Assembly (NCBI GenBank): GCA_032718475.1
Contig: JAUCBJ010000207.1
Coordinates: 1 to 42,872 of the forward strand
DNA: 42,872 nucleotides
Source: Nemertoderma westbladi
Taxonomy: Eukaryota > Xenacoelomorpha > Nemertodermatida > Nemertodermatidae
Direction of reading: 5' to 3'
In this document: positions 18,545-29,101 of the stretch, one piece after another
How positions within the stretch are numbered: the stretch's first letter is position 1
Layout of the letters: every line of letters starts with the position of its first letter
The notes under the pieces: generated by a model
What the model was told of the DNA's origin: nothing
Database searches by the model: none
What the model saw: the letters and a program-made list of their open reading frames with translations, nothing else
Made by a program: the position numbers and the translations under genes

Positions 18545-20559
18545 AATCATCAAAATACAAAAAAGACTACCATCGAAAACCATATACCTACCTGTAAGTA
18601 ACACTTTCTCAGTCCTCAGTGAACCGGAAAAACACGATCCTGTTAGCAATCAGCGTGACAACCCTCCCAGCTGCAATCAGCGTGACAACCCTCCCAGCTG
18701 CAATCAGCGTGACAACCCTACCAGCTGGACTCACCCATCCAGCCGCAATCAGCGTCGTGACTACCCTACCAGTTGGACTCAACACGTTCGTGACAGTAAC
18801 CACAACCAGCGTGTAATTAACCAGCGTGACAACCCTCCCAGTTTCAATCAGCGTGACAACCCTATCACCTGGACTCAACACAATCGTGACAGTAATCAGC
18901 GTGTCAGCAATCAGCGTAATAACCCTCGCAGCTGGACTCAACACAATCATGACAGCAATCGCGTGCTAGAAATCAGGGTGACAACTCTCCCAGCTGGACT
19001 CAACACGATCGTGACAGTAATCAGCGTGTTAGTAATCAGCGAGAAAACCCTGCCAGCTGCAATCAGTGTGACAACCCTACCAACTGGACACAACATGTTC
19101 GTGACAGCAATCAGTGTCGTGACAACACTCCCAGCTGCACTGAACACAATCGTGATAGCAATCAGCATGTTAATAATCAACGTGACAACCCTTCCAGCTG
19201 CAATCAGCGTAACAACCCTCCCAGCTGGACTCAACACGATCGTGACAGCAATCAGCGTGCTAGTAATCAGGGTGACAACTCTCCCAGCTGGACTCAACAC
19301 GATCGTGACAGTAATCAGCGTGTTAGTAATCAGCGAGAAAACCCTTCCAGCTGCAATCAGCGTAACAACCCTCCCAGCTGGACTCAACACGATCGTGACA
19401 GCAATCAGCGTGCTAGTAATCAGGGTGACAACTCTCCCAGCTGGACTCAACACGATCGTGACAGTAATCAGCGTGCTAGCTATCAGCGTAACAACCCTCC
19501 CAGATGGACTCAGCATCGTAACAACACTCCCTGCTGGACTGAACACAATCTTGAAAGCAATCAATGTGTTACTAATCAGCGTGACAACCCTCTTAGCTGG
19601 ACTCAACGTGGACGTGACGGCAATCAGCGTGTTAAGAATCAACATGACAACACTCCAAGCTGGACTGAACATGATCGTGATAGCAATCAGCGTGTTATTA
19701 ATCAGCGTAACAACCCCCCCCCCCCCCCCCCACCCCCAGCTTCAATCAGCGTGACAACCCTATCACCTGGACCCAACATGATCGTGACAGTAATCAGCAT
19801 GTTAACAATCAGTGCAACAACCCGCCCAGCAGGACTCAACACGATTGTGACAGCTATCAGCGTGCTAGCTATCAGCGTAACAACCCTCCCAGATGGACTC
19901 AACACGATCGCGATAGTAATGACCAGCGTGACAACCCCTCCAGCTACAATCAGCGGTGTGACAAGCCTTCTAGCTGCAACCAGCGTGACAACCCTATCAG
20001 CTTGACCCAACACTTTCGTGATAGCAGTCAGCGTGTTAGTAACCACCGTGAGAACCCTTCCACCTATATTCAGCATGACAATCCTGTTATCTGGATGCAA
20101 CAGAATAGTGACAGTAGTCGGCGTGTTAGTAATCAGCGTGTCAACCCTTCCAGCCGCAATCAGCGTGACAACCCTACCAACTGGCCTCAACATGTCCGTG
20201 ACAGCAATCAGCATGTTAGTAATCAGCGTCACAACCTTCCCAGCTGGACTCAACACGATCGTGTCAGTACTCTGCGTGTTAGTAATCAGCGTGAGAACCC
20301 TCCTAGCTGGACTCAACATAATTGTGACAGTAGTCAGCGTGTTAGTAATCAGCGTGACAACCCTTCCAGATGTCATGACAACCCTCCAAGCTGGTCTCAA
20401 CATAATCGTGACAGTAACCAACGTGTTAGTAATCAGCGTGACAACTCTTCCAGCTGGACTCAGCACCTACGTCAAAGCAACAAATGGACCGACCGCAGCA
20501 GTTTAACTATTAACCCGAAACCCACCTCGAGACCAGGGAACACTACCCACAGAGTTTAA
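18545..20559 (+). CDS. Repetitive Asn/Gln/Arg-rich ORF1-like protein of a non-LTR element
   Basis: A hydrophilic plus-strand reading is open through most of this region, in three registers: about 18545-18955, 18963-19714 and 19731-20559. The second change coincides with an 18-base C-run (19714-19731). The protein consists largely of a 21-residue unit with NQRVSNQRDNPPSW followed by TQH and Asp/Arg residues, encoded by a 63-bp DNA unit. A 153-bp block starting at 19191 recurs at 19344. The C-terminal tail is Ser/Thr/Pro-rich and ends at a TAA at about 20557. It lies ~105 bases upstream of the endonuclease frame, where ORF1 of a non-LTR element would be. No zinc knuckle, RNA-recognition or esterase domain is seen. 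No ATG was found at the start, so the 5' end may be truncated. Confidence 0.55.
18635..20500 (+). repeat. 63-bp degenerate coding minisatellite
   Basis: A mixture of 48-bp blocks (AATCAGCGTGACAACCC, then CCAGCTGG, ACTCAACAC) and 15-bp spacers (AATCAGCGTGTTAGT), all in multiples of three. Because the period keeps phase, long frames are open on both strands. Only the Asn/Gln/Arg frame is hydrophilic and continuous with the sequence before the endonuclease. Confidence 0.9.
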
Positions 20560-20665
20560 CATTGACAGTGAAGGGCGCGCCGTCTCCGGAACGTATACAC
20601 AATCATTAATTTCTGGAAATAGGGAGAACCCCACCAAGTCTGTCAATTCAACTAGTCTTAATGGG

Positions 20666-21503
20666 TTGAGAGTAGGTACAGTTAACTGTCACGGATTCTC
20701 TTCGAACTTGGACTATGTCAGAGACATACTAGACCAATGCGACATATTTGCTATACAGGAGCACTGGCTCGATCAGGTAGAATGCGAGGAGCTTTTAAAC
20801 GAGTTTGCCGATGGGTTTAACTGCGAATCCATTGTAAGCAATTTAATGAGTAATGGAAAACGTTGTAGAGGTGCAGGTGGCGCCGCTCTTTTCTTCTCTA
20901 AGAGCAAGGTCAAGAGTTATTCAAAAGTTGAATCTGGAGATAACAACCTTTATTATTGTCACCGAAATCAATAACCAGTCTGCTATGTTTTTATCATGCT
21001 ATGCCCCAGATGCCAGTAAAGGCATTACAGCCTACACCGACTTCATAGGTAGACTTCAGTCAGTCCTAGACGAACACAAGTATGCAACACCGATTATCCT
21101 CATGGATGCTAACGCCGACATTGGCCCACTGCAATGTAGACGTCACACACGCTCTAATGCATCACCACGCGGGTCTGACCTCAACACATTCCTATTGGGA
21201 AACAACCTCGCTGCCATTGACACATTTCAGGAGTTTAGTGGCCCATGTTATACCTTCTTCCGCAATGGGGATGGGATATCCTACATTGACCACATCATCT
21301 GCAACACTACAACTACCAATCTGATTTCAGGCGTTGTACACGACCCCCGTCCTGCAGACAACACGTCTAACCATGTTCCCATCATTGCTCAAATCGACTT
21401 CCATTTGCCGTTTGCGACTAATACCGTCCCCTCCAAACGCTGCCTCCCAACTGCAAAGGGCACTCCCTACATTAGACTTAATTGGAAGAAGGAAAAACAC
21501 TAG
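20666..21503 (+). pseudogene. Non-LTR element: APE-type endonuclease
   Basis: Two overlapping frames form one endonuclease. The first has VGTVNCHGF near the start, then FAIQEHWLD, the E-containing block of AP-endonuclease-like domains. After a shift near 20955 the second frame has LSCYAPDAS, a DANADIG block, YTFFRNGDGISYIDHI (the D/H block) and DNTSNHVPIIAQ, the terminal SxH-like catalytic block. All the usual motif regions are therefore present in order. The enzyme nicks target DNA to prime reverse transcription. The frameshift shows this copy is defective. Confidence 0.8.
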
Positions 21504-23687
21504 ACCACCTACAAAAATACAACACAGAGGTCAAATCAAAACTGGAGAAAATCGTCTCCAAAATAGAGAATGTGACTAATTGGGATCAGGATACTTTAGA
21601 TTTCATGGCCATAAACATACATGACATCATACGCTCTGCCGCTATGGCCCATATCCCAATTTGTAAGCCACACCATAAATCGAAAAATCACAGGATTAGA
21701 TCGCAGAAACTAGTGGATCGGGTGAAGATAACCAGGCTCCTCTACAATGGGTGGCACCAACGTGGAAAGGGGGACGACGACCCAATTGGAGCCGCATTCA
21801 AGGAATCAAAACGTATGACACGAAGGCTGCGCAACTTCCTGAACAAACAGTTTGTAAACTCAAACCTGGCCAATAAGGCCACACTCCACCAACGCAACCC
21901 AAGCAAATTCTGGAATTATTTCAACAAAAATAAGTCGCCAGTTAAGGTACCAGAGGAAGTCCAATGCACGATATTCGATAATTTACTTGAAGGCTCCCGG
22001 CGCAACAATTCTTCTTTTGACAATATTAACGCCAGGCTAGATCACTCCTGCCGCAACTCAACATGTCCTTCTGTTTCCCCCAGCACTGTCCGGAGAGCAG
22101 TTTCGCAACTGTCACTGGGTAAGTCACCCGATAGTAATTCTCTCGTTGTAGAACATATTTTACACTTAGATCCCGACAACAACCCAATCTGCAGTATCAT
22201 TGCTAAACTACTAAACGAATCGATCCGCCTCGGACAGGCCCCTCCTTCATTTGGTAGCACTGTAGTCAACTACATATACAAGGGTAAGAAGAAGAATACG
22301 TTGAATCCAAAGTCCTATCGACCAATCTCGATTGTAAATGTATTTGCTAAGATCATGGAAACAGTAATACTACAATATCTATGGAACTCTGATACATTCA
22401 GTAACCAAAATCAATTCGCGTATAAGAAAAAGTATGGTGCAGATATTATAATCTCCTTGGTGTTAGAGAACCTCGAGTACTATCGGCAACAAGGATCTCC
22501 AGTCTACCTCTGCCAAATAGACATCACATCGGCGTTCGACAGTGTCGACTACAAGATCCTCTTAATAAATTACTTGATCATAATATTCTTAACCCATATC
22601 TGTGTCGTATCCTGATGAGCTATTATAGTATCACCCAGCTCTGCTTGAAATTCAACAACACCATACTATCCACTCCAATCCCAGTCGCTCACGGCCTAAA
22701 ACAAGGGTCGCTACTCTCTCCGACCTTATTCAATATTTACGTGGCCGACATATTTAACATCCTTGAGAAGAATGGCGCCGGATGTAGGGTCAGGGATATA
22801 TGGATCGGCTGCCTTGGATACGCCGATGACTTACTACTCATGGCTCCCTCCCCAAAAGATATTGAATCAATGGTAAGGGTTGTCAACGAAGGAGCACACA
22901 ACTTGCAATTAGAGATCGAGGCCACTAAGACCAGATGGATATACAGCGGTAGCCCTGCACATATTCCAACATTCATAGACATCGGCGGGTCCTTGCTAGA
23001 ACCTTCCAGTCACATAAATTTTCTGGGTTTTAAGATACCATGTAGCAAGCTGATCCCCTTAAAGCAGCCATGCATATCTTAGCAGCGTACAGCGAGAGAT
23101 TCCAGAGACAAGGATGGACTACCAGACATTTAACCTGCTCCACCATCGCCACTCTATGGAATAAAGTAACGATTCCGTCCGCATTGTACAATATCCAGTT
23201 TTTGGTCGGTGCTATGACGTCCACCCAGTTAAAACAACTAGATGCCTACCATCGTAAGATCATGTGTGGACTGCTCTGCCTCGGTTCTTACACTTCAAAT
23301 ACTATAATCTACAATCTCATGGACTGCCCACCAATATCGGTTTCGGCTTTTCGCCTTTGTATAGGGACGCTAATAAGACTGACGAAGTGCCCAAATCATC
23401 CACTACAAACTTATCTGCGCCACTTACTAGACCTCAATACAAAGGGGAAATACCAAGGCCTCGGCAGCACCTACAAGATGGCCCAGACCCACTTCCCCCT
23501 ACCTCGGCTCGCGTCGATCCTTCTGTATGAATACTCCTTAAAGAGTCTGCAATTTCGTTTGTCAATTTCTAATCCCCCACCATATGACCTTGTCAGCTCC
23601 AATTTCATAAGAAACTGCTACAGCCTTAGCACGATCACATTTGAAACCAAGCATAAAATGATACTAGACTATTTCAACATTATATAG
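21482..23687 (+). pseudogene. Non-LTR element: RT and C-terminal region
   Basis: Three frames, broken near 21490, 22565 and 23065, give one RT. The first has LGKSPDSNSL, a SYRPISIVNV block and QIDITSAFDSVD (motif A). The second has HGLKQGSLLSP (motif B) and GYADDLLLMAP (the active-site YADD), then LEIEATKT and INFLGF. The third has the C-terminal part with MTSTQLKQLDAYHRKIM. It follows the endonuclease directly, as in APE-type non-LTR elements. The subfamily is not settled by eye. At least four frameshifts across endonuclease and RT, but few stops, suggest a fairly young dead copy. Confidence 0.85.
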
Positions 23688-24307
23688 CATTCTCAGCATT
23701 GCCGCGAATAGGGGTTCATAATATGTGGCTGCATCCTCACCTGCACCTAGCTTATAATCCCTGACAATACGACCTAGTTATTTGACGTTTTAACTACAAA
23801 TTTTAAAAAGTGTCAAACTTGAATCTGTTCATTTTATCTGATACTTACTGTTTATTTAATATTTTATCGAGTTTGTTAAGACCACCTTAAATGGATCACC
23901 TGGGACATGGCGCGTCCTTCACTTGTAGACAATAATGCCTGTCTCACCATATTTTATTCATGGCCCTGATTTTTGTCGCCATTATTGCTACGTGAATAAT
24001 ATAATTACAAACTTATATGAGTGGTTTAGATAATTGCCCTTATATTTTACTATAAACAGAACCCACTACTAACTATTGGTGAATTTGTTTCTTGGTTCGA
24101 CCATTTTAATATGAAAAAGCCTATGTATGTATATATAGTTTAACTGTGTCGTATTAGAACTTACTAATAATTATTGGTGAAATCGATCCTGTATATACTC
24201 TTCGTGCCACCATGTTGTTCAGTTTTTATTTCTGCCATAACTGTGAATATGGGTTTTATATTATTCAAATAATTATGATTAAAAGTGCCAGCCTGCCTGG
24301 TTTCTAT
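23688..24307 (+). other. 3' UTR of the non-LTR element
   Basis: Non-coding AT-rich DNA of about 620 bases between the RT stop and a short (GAAAT)n-like tail. No open frame or RNA gene seen. Confidence 0.45.
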
Positions 24308-24327
24308 GTTGAAATGAAATGAAATTA
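24308..24327 (+). repeat. Short (TGAAA)n tail of the non-LTR element
   Basis: TTGAAATGAAATGAAATTAC is a simple-repeat tail of the kind that ends many non-LTR retrotransposons, and marks the probable 3' end of the element that starts at or before 18545. Confidence 0.5.
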
Positions 24328-24539
24328 CCTTAAGGCTACACGGTCCCTTTAATTAGGTTAAACTCATCCCAATGCTCTATTTCTTACCAAGGCCCAACCA
24401 TCAGGAACGCGGTACCCACTGAAGTCAAGATAAAAAAAAACAAGAAACACATTCTCTACGGCATTCCAAAAACACCTTCTCAATTCCCTCTAGCTTCTTA
24501 TAATCCAAAATAAAACATATCTTACTTTAAAATTTAAAC

Positions 24540-24962
24540 ATTTTAAATTTATTGCTGCTAAACCTTTAGATTTATAATATTAAAGCGTTCGGTCCACCCT
24601 GATACCCATTTCGCAAACTGTAGTTTCTTGTTCACCGTCAATATAAAATTGATCTAAACATGAGTAACAATTCTTCGGCCTAATTTTCTTATTTAGATAT
24701 ATATACAACTTAAGCAAACCATTCAAACTCCTAGAGCTATCGTATTTAAAACGTAACAATACTCAATTAAATTCTAGAACATACAATCTGAAACTTCCAC
24801 GCACAACAAGTACACAGGGCCACTACAATATTAGTACATACCTCATAAAACAATGGAATGCCCTGCCTATTTCAATACGCAAAATAAAAAAATTCCAAAC
24901 ATACAAAACTAAACTACATAAACACTTATTAACTAGGTATAACAGGGAGGAAATTACATAGA
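24540..24962 (+). pseudogene. CR1/jockey-like RT C-terminal remnant
   Basis: At about 24772-24962 a plus-strand frame reads YNLKLPRTTST, then QWNALPISIR and KTKLHKHLL to a TAG. This 'WN.LP..IR......FK..L..HL' pattern is the standard C-terminal end of CR1/jockey-type RT proteins. Sequence upstream (24690-24770) keeps a matching LSKPFKLLELSYLK phrase. Earlier parts are missing or too decayed. A GT-rich non-coding segment (25010-25070) follows. Confidence 0.6.
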
Positions 24963-25153
24963 TCTTTATTTATTTTTGTTAATTGAATTTTATTTGATAT
25001 ACCTTTTTGTGGGGTGTATGTGTGGGTGTATGTGCTGTCTGTATGTATATGCGCTGTATGTGTTGTGTATAGAATACAGTAGGCATAGGTAAATTAATAT
25101 GTTTTCTGTGCTATATATACTGTACATTAATATCCTTATTTTTACGTAGGGCG

Positions 25154-25208
25154 AGGCGGTCTACCGTAGGTAAGTCAGTCTGTCTAAAACAGCTGTTTGT
25201 CTATAGAC
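25154..25208 (+). repeat. Left copy of a 55-bp direct repeat
   Basis: Begins AGGCGGTCTACCGTAGG and contains CTGTCTAAAACAG and AGCTGTTTGT. It recurs at 26600-26654 with 53 of 55 matches. The RT reading starts immediately after it. Confidence 0.9.
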
Positions 25209-26570
25209 CCAAGAAGGGCAACCTAACACTCTTTGGTTCTTTTCAGGGAATCTCATTGATCTCGATTGCTGCAAAGCTATACAATAGAATTCTATTAAAT
25301 CGCATCAGGGATCCCGTTGAGAGACTGCTCCGTGGAAATCAGAATGGGTTCCGTAAAGGTCGTGGGACCATGGAGCCCATTTTGGCACTTAGAAGGATAA
25401 TTGAAGAGTTATCAAAAAAGAAAGACAGGCATATCTGGCTGTTATCTTTGTTGACTTCTTCAAGGCCTTTGATTCAGTCTCTCGCTCACGTATGTTCAGC
25501 ATACTTTCATTATATGGGATTCCTGATGAAATTATTGCAGCAATCAGATCAGTATACGATGGTTCGACAACATTTGTGTCTACTGTTGACGGTGACACAG
25601 AACCATTTGAAGTGTTATGAGGCGTCCTCCATGGAGACACACTTGCACCATTCTTGTTCATAATTGTGGTTGACTATGTTCTACGCATGTCCTTAGATCA
25701 TCATAATGATGATGGGGTGATGATAACTCCACCTACTGGCTCCAGAAGTCGAGGAAATCCTGCCAAGTACCTAACTGATCTAGACTTTGCTGATGACTTA
25801 GGAGTACTCTCAGAATCACTAGAGGGAGCCCAACGGCTCCTCAGCTCATTAGAACATGCTGCTTCTAGTGTTGGTCTTTTTATTAACTCCAGAAAGACCA
25901 AAATTTTGACAGTTAACTTTGAAAGTCCTCAGCAAGTCTCTGATCGGATGAGCATAAGCTCAAAGGATGGTATGCTTGAGCATGTGGACGACTTCTGTTA
26001 CCTGGGATCATGGATCCGGAAGTCAGGTGAGGACCTTCGAATACGTAAGGGAAAGGCATGGGCAGCCTTGAATAGGCTTTCCAGGATTTGGAAGTCACCG
26101 AGAATTAATCGGAAACTTAAGGTCCGATTATTTAGAGCAGCAGTAGTTCCAGTACTCCTCTATGGGAGTCCATGCTCTCTAACTGCTGAGGACACCAAAT
26201 CTCTGGATGGCACATTCACGAGAATGCTACGCCGGGTTCATTCTGTCAAGTGCAATGCACACATCTCCAACCAGACACTATATAACATTGGAGGTGTCTC
26301 ATTGGTTCCCCCAAGCTTGACACTAGAACAAAATCGCCTCCGCTTTGCAGGACATTGCTTTCGCCGTGAGGATCAGCCAGTGCATAATCGTGTTCTTTGG
26401 CAGCCTCATGGAGTGAATAAGCATAGTGGACAGCCCATGACTTTCTTGAGACGCATCTTAAACGGCACTGGCCTTGAAGATGCGGATGATCTAGCAAATG
26501 TCATGGGTGATAGGGAGTTGTGGCGGCGCAATTTTGTCGACAAGCCAGCACAGCATTCTTAAAAATGCAG
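25209..26570 (+). pseudogene. RT fragment (RTE/Nimb-like endonuclease-RT tail)
   Basis: The reading starts PKKGNLTLF, typical of RT block 1, and proceeds through AAKLYNRILLNRI and NQNGFRKGRGT. After a shift near 25430 comes FVDFFKAFDSVSR (motif A). A TGA interrupts at about 25618, where the family has Gln before GVLHGDTLAPFLF (motif B). The 25654-26562 frame holds DLDFADDLGVLSE (active-site FADD), DFCYLGSWI, VLLYGSPCSLT and RLRFAGHCFRREDQP, the usual C-terminal signature of these RTs. No endonuclease is present. One frameshift and one stop make it a pseudogene. Confidence 0.8.
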
Positions 26571-26599
26571 CTGCAATGCAGCATGCCGATCCTAGTAGT

Positions 26600-26654
26600 A
26601 GGCGGTCTACCGTAGGTAAGTCAGTCTGTCTAAGACAGCTGTTTGTTTATAGAC
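26600..26654 (+). repeat. Right copy of the 55-bp direct repeat
   Basis: Differs from 25154-25208 at two positions. CTGTCTAAGACAG here is a perfect hairpin around one base. It is followed within two bases by the TTAA of MITE A. Confidence 0.9.
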
Positions 26655-26656
26655 GC

Positions 26657-27370
26657 TTAAGGGGGGGGTATACCCCCCCCCCCCCCCCATGAACGTTTTT
26701 TTAAAATGGCTGTAAATTAGTGTTAAATGATAATATTGCTATTTTGTCATGGTCAACCACTGTATGGAAGGCCAACTAGCCTTTGTAGTAAAATTTGAAA
26801 ATTTATAGCCTCCCCCTAGTGGCTGGCGGCGGAATTAAAGATTTCACTAAAATTGCTACTAGTCCCTCAATTTTGTCCAAATTTTTTGAAACCAACTTTT
26901 TTGGACTCAGCGTGATCGACTCTACAAAAGTTATCTTATAGAATTTTTAAATAGCCATTGTTATTTTAATTAATTAATTTAATTAATTAATTATCATATT
27001 TTTAATTAAAATTGGCTAATTAGAAAAAATGGTAATATTTATCAAAATTCCATAAGATAACTTTTAAAGAGCTTCCAAAGCTCGTTCGAATGAGCCATAA
27101 ACGAAGAAAATTGGTTAAAAAATGACGGAGGAGTAGTAATTTGAAAATGAAAAATGTCATTCCGAGAAAATGCCCTTCAAAGTTTAAACCGTCCCGCCAA
27201 AATTGACTGTCTGTGTTCTGGTTGGTTAATTATTTCTGGCACGAAGGTTGCATACCAACGAGCTAAAATGTTCATTACGGGGGTTTTCGGGGTCGCTGAT
27301 TTCTTTTCCGATGTCAGTTTTAATGGTTTTAAGGGGGGTATACCCCCCCCCCCCCCCCCCCCCCCCTTAA
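26657..27370. mobile_element. MITE A: TTAA-flanked, G-run/TATA terminal repeats
   Basis: A ~714-bp non-coding unit flanked by TTAA at 26657-26660 and 27367-27370. The left end reads TTAA, eight G, TATA, then sixteen C. The right end reads TTAA, six G, TATA, twenty-four C, TTAA. The ends are thus inverted repeats of G(n)TATAC(n), and each end is itself palindromic. The interior is AT-rich with no transposase. The TTAA duplication occurs in piggyBac and Kolobok transposons; an end beginning with purines favours Kolobok, by inference. C-run lengths may be inexact. Confidence 0.7.
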
Positions 27371-27539
27371 TCATCAGTATCGTGTACTATGTATTGCGTA
27401 TCACTGCCTTCGTAGCCCTAATAAGGCTTAGAAGTATTTGTGAATAAAATAATTATCTTATATATAGTAAGTTGTGAGAGAAAGAAATATATTAAATGTT
27501 AAAAAATGTTGAATGAGAATATCTGACCAACACGACATG

Positions 27540-28960
27540 TCAGTTTAGCGTGTATGTGACAAACCGTGTAGCGCGGATCCTAAAGGACACTGACATCAAA
27601 CAGTGGAGACATTGCCCTGGATTGTTAAACCCAGCCGACATTGCTTCTCGCGGCGCCACCCCTCAGGAACTGATAGATACTAAGTGTTGGTCGCAGGGGC
27701 CTGCCTTTTTGCAAGGCCCCGAAGATAGCTGGCCCAAAAACTTGACGCCTGCAGAGATAAGACGGCAAGTGAAGGGTGCGGAAATCGCTAAATCTAAGAA
27801 CAAAGTGTCCAAATCGAAACTATTTAAAAGCATCGACATATCTTCACTGCATGTGCGCGAGAGTATGATCCCACCGAGCACTTCAGATAGTGATGCCCTC
27901 ATTACCCTCTCCATTCCAGACTTGACTGACGGTCTTTCACCCCTTATTAGCAGGGCCATGGATCACTATAGTTCCTGGAACAAACTTTGCCGTGCCGTTA
28001 CCATACTGAAGCGTTATGTGTACTACCGCTGTAATAAAAACAAAATCACGCAAGGTAGATTATTGGAGCACGAAGTAGACTATACCAACTGGCAGCTACT
28101 CGGAACTATCCCAAATGCAGGAAAAGGCTCCGACTTACGAATATCACCTTAAGAACCCCGCTTCACAGCCGAACGATAAATTCTCCAGTGTTATGTTTGA
28201 CGGCCTAATTAGAGAATTAGAGTGGGAGGTAGCCTCACAAACGCTCCACTTTCCCACGACACGATATTTCCCATTATTATCTACGATCCTGTCATAAAAA
28301 TGGAAGATAATACAGGATGTGCACAATCAGCTGTTGCACGCCGGAAGGGAACACATACTTAGTGAAATACGCACTAGGTATTACTTTGTAAAACCCAGGA
28401 AAGCCTTAAATAAAGTTCTGCGCAGCTGTTTACCCTGTAAGAAACTGTATTGCCAACCCATGACTCAGTTAGAAGCTCCCTTACCTAAGGAACGCGTTAA
28501 CTGCTACGAGCCCCCCTTCACACACATGGGTGTAGACTTATTTGGACCAATAGAAGTCTAGAGGGCTCGAACCATGGTTAAAAGATGGTGCGTTATCTTC
28601 GTCTGCATGACATGCCACGCCGTACAGCCGGATATGGTTAATGACATCTCCATGAATAGCTTTATCCTGTGCTTACGTAGACAAATCAGTAGATACGGCA
28701 CCAGCAATACAATGAAGTCAGATAACGGGACTAACTTTATAGGGGCAAACAACGAGATAGCACGCTCTATAGAACAGTGGAACCAGGATCAAGTTGACGA
28801 ACTGTTGAAGGTTTCCGCTTCCAGCTGAACCTTTAATGCCGCAAATGCACCCTGGTGGGGCGGGAGCTGGGAAGGATTAATTTGTAGCGTAAAGGTAGCT
28901 TTCCACCATGTACTACCATATACTAACGTAATTTATCCTTACATTGCTTCCGTCCTAGTC
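27540..28960 (+). pseudogene. Third BEL/Pao pol fragment (RNase H to integrase)
   Basis: Plus strand. It begins inside RNase H with QWRHCPGLLNPADIASRG. A Lys/Ser linker follows, then an integrase N-terminal part, the zinc-binding module (HNQLLHAGREHI, then CLPCKKLY), the first catalytic block THMGVDLFGPI, VKRWCVIFVCMTCHAV, and SDNGTNFIGANNE with the second Asp. After 28829 the reading continues as NAPWWGGSWEGLI, the third block carrying the catalytic Glu. Stops and shifts occur near 28150, 28295, 28560 and 28828. The sequence differs from element 2, so it belongs to another BEL/Pao family. No LTRs are evident. Confidence 0.8.
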
Positions 28961-28964
28961 AGTA

Positions 28965-29101
28965 TCCGGACAATTCCGTCCAGGACAATTCGGTCCCAAA
29001 ACACAAAATTAATGGGACCGAATTGTCCGGGACCGAATTGTCCGGACCGAATTGTCCGGGACCGAATTGTCCGGACCGAATTGTACGGGACCGAATTATC
29101 C
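28965..29101. repeat. GGACCGAATTGTCC array with inverted head
   Basis: Six direct copies of a 14-16-base unit (GGGACCGAATTGTCC) lie at 29014-29101. They are preceded, across a 16-base spacer, by two inverted copies (GGACAATTCCGTCC and GGACAATTCGGTCCC). The unit is itself nearly palindromic, so the whole can form several hairpins. Confidence 0.9.

Noticed and set aside
18609-20466. Long hydrophobic frames on both strands, Val/Thr/Leu-rich (minus: 'VVTLI' repeats; plus: 'ISVTTLPA' repeats)
   Set aside because: They are alternative readings of the 63-bp repeat, whose period is a multiple of three. The hydrophilic Asn/Gln/Arg reading is the one continuous with the tail before the endonuclease.
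26657-27370. Assignment of the TTAA elements to piggyBac
   Set aside because: Not excluded, but piggyBac ends normally begin with C-rich sequence, whereas these begin with G. No transposase is present to decide, so only a Kolobok-like tendency is stated.
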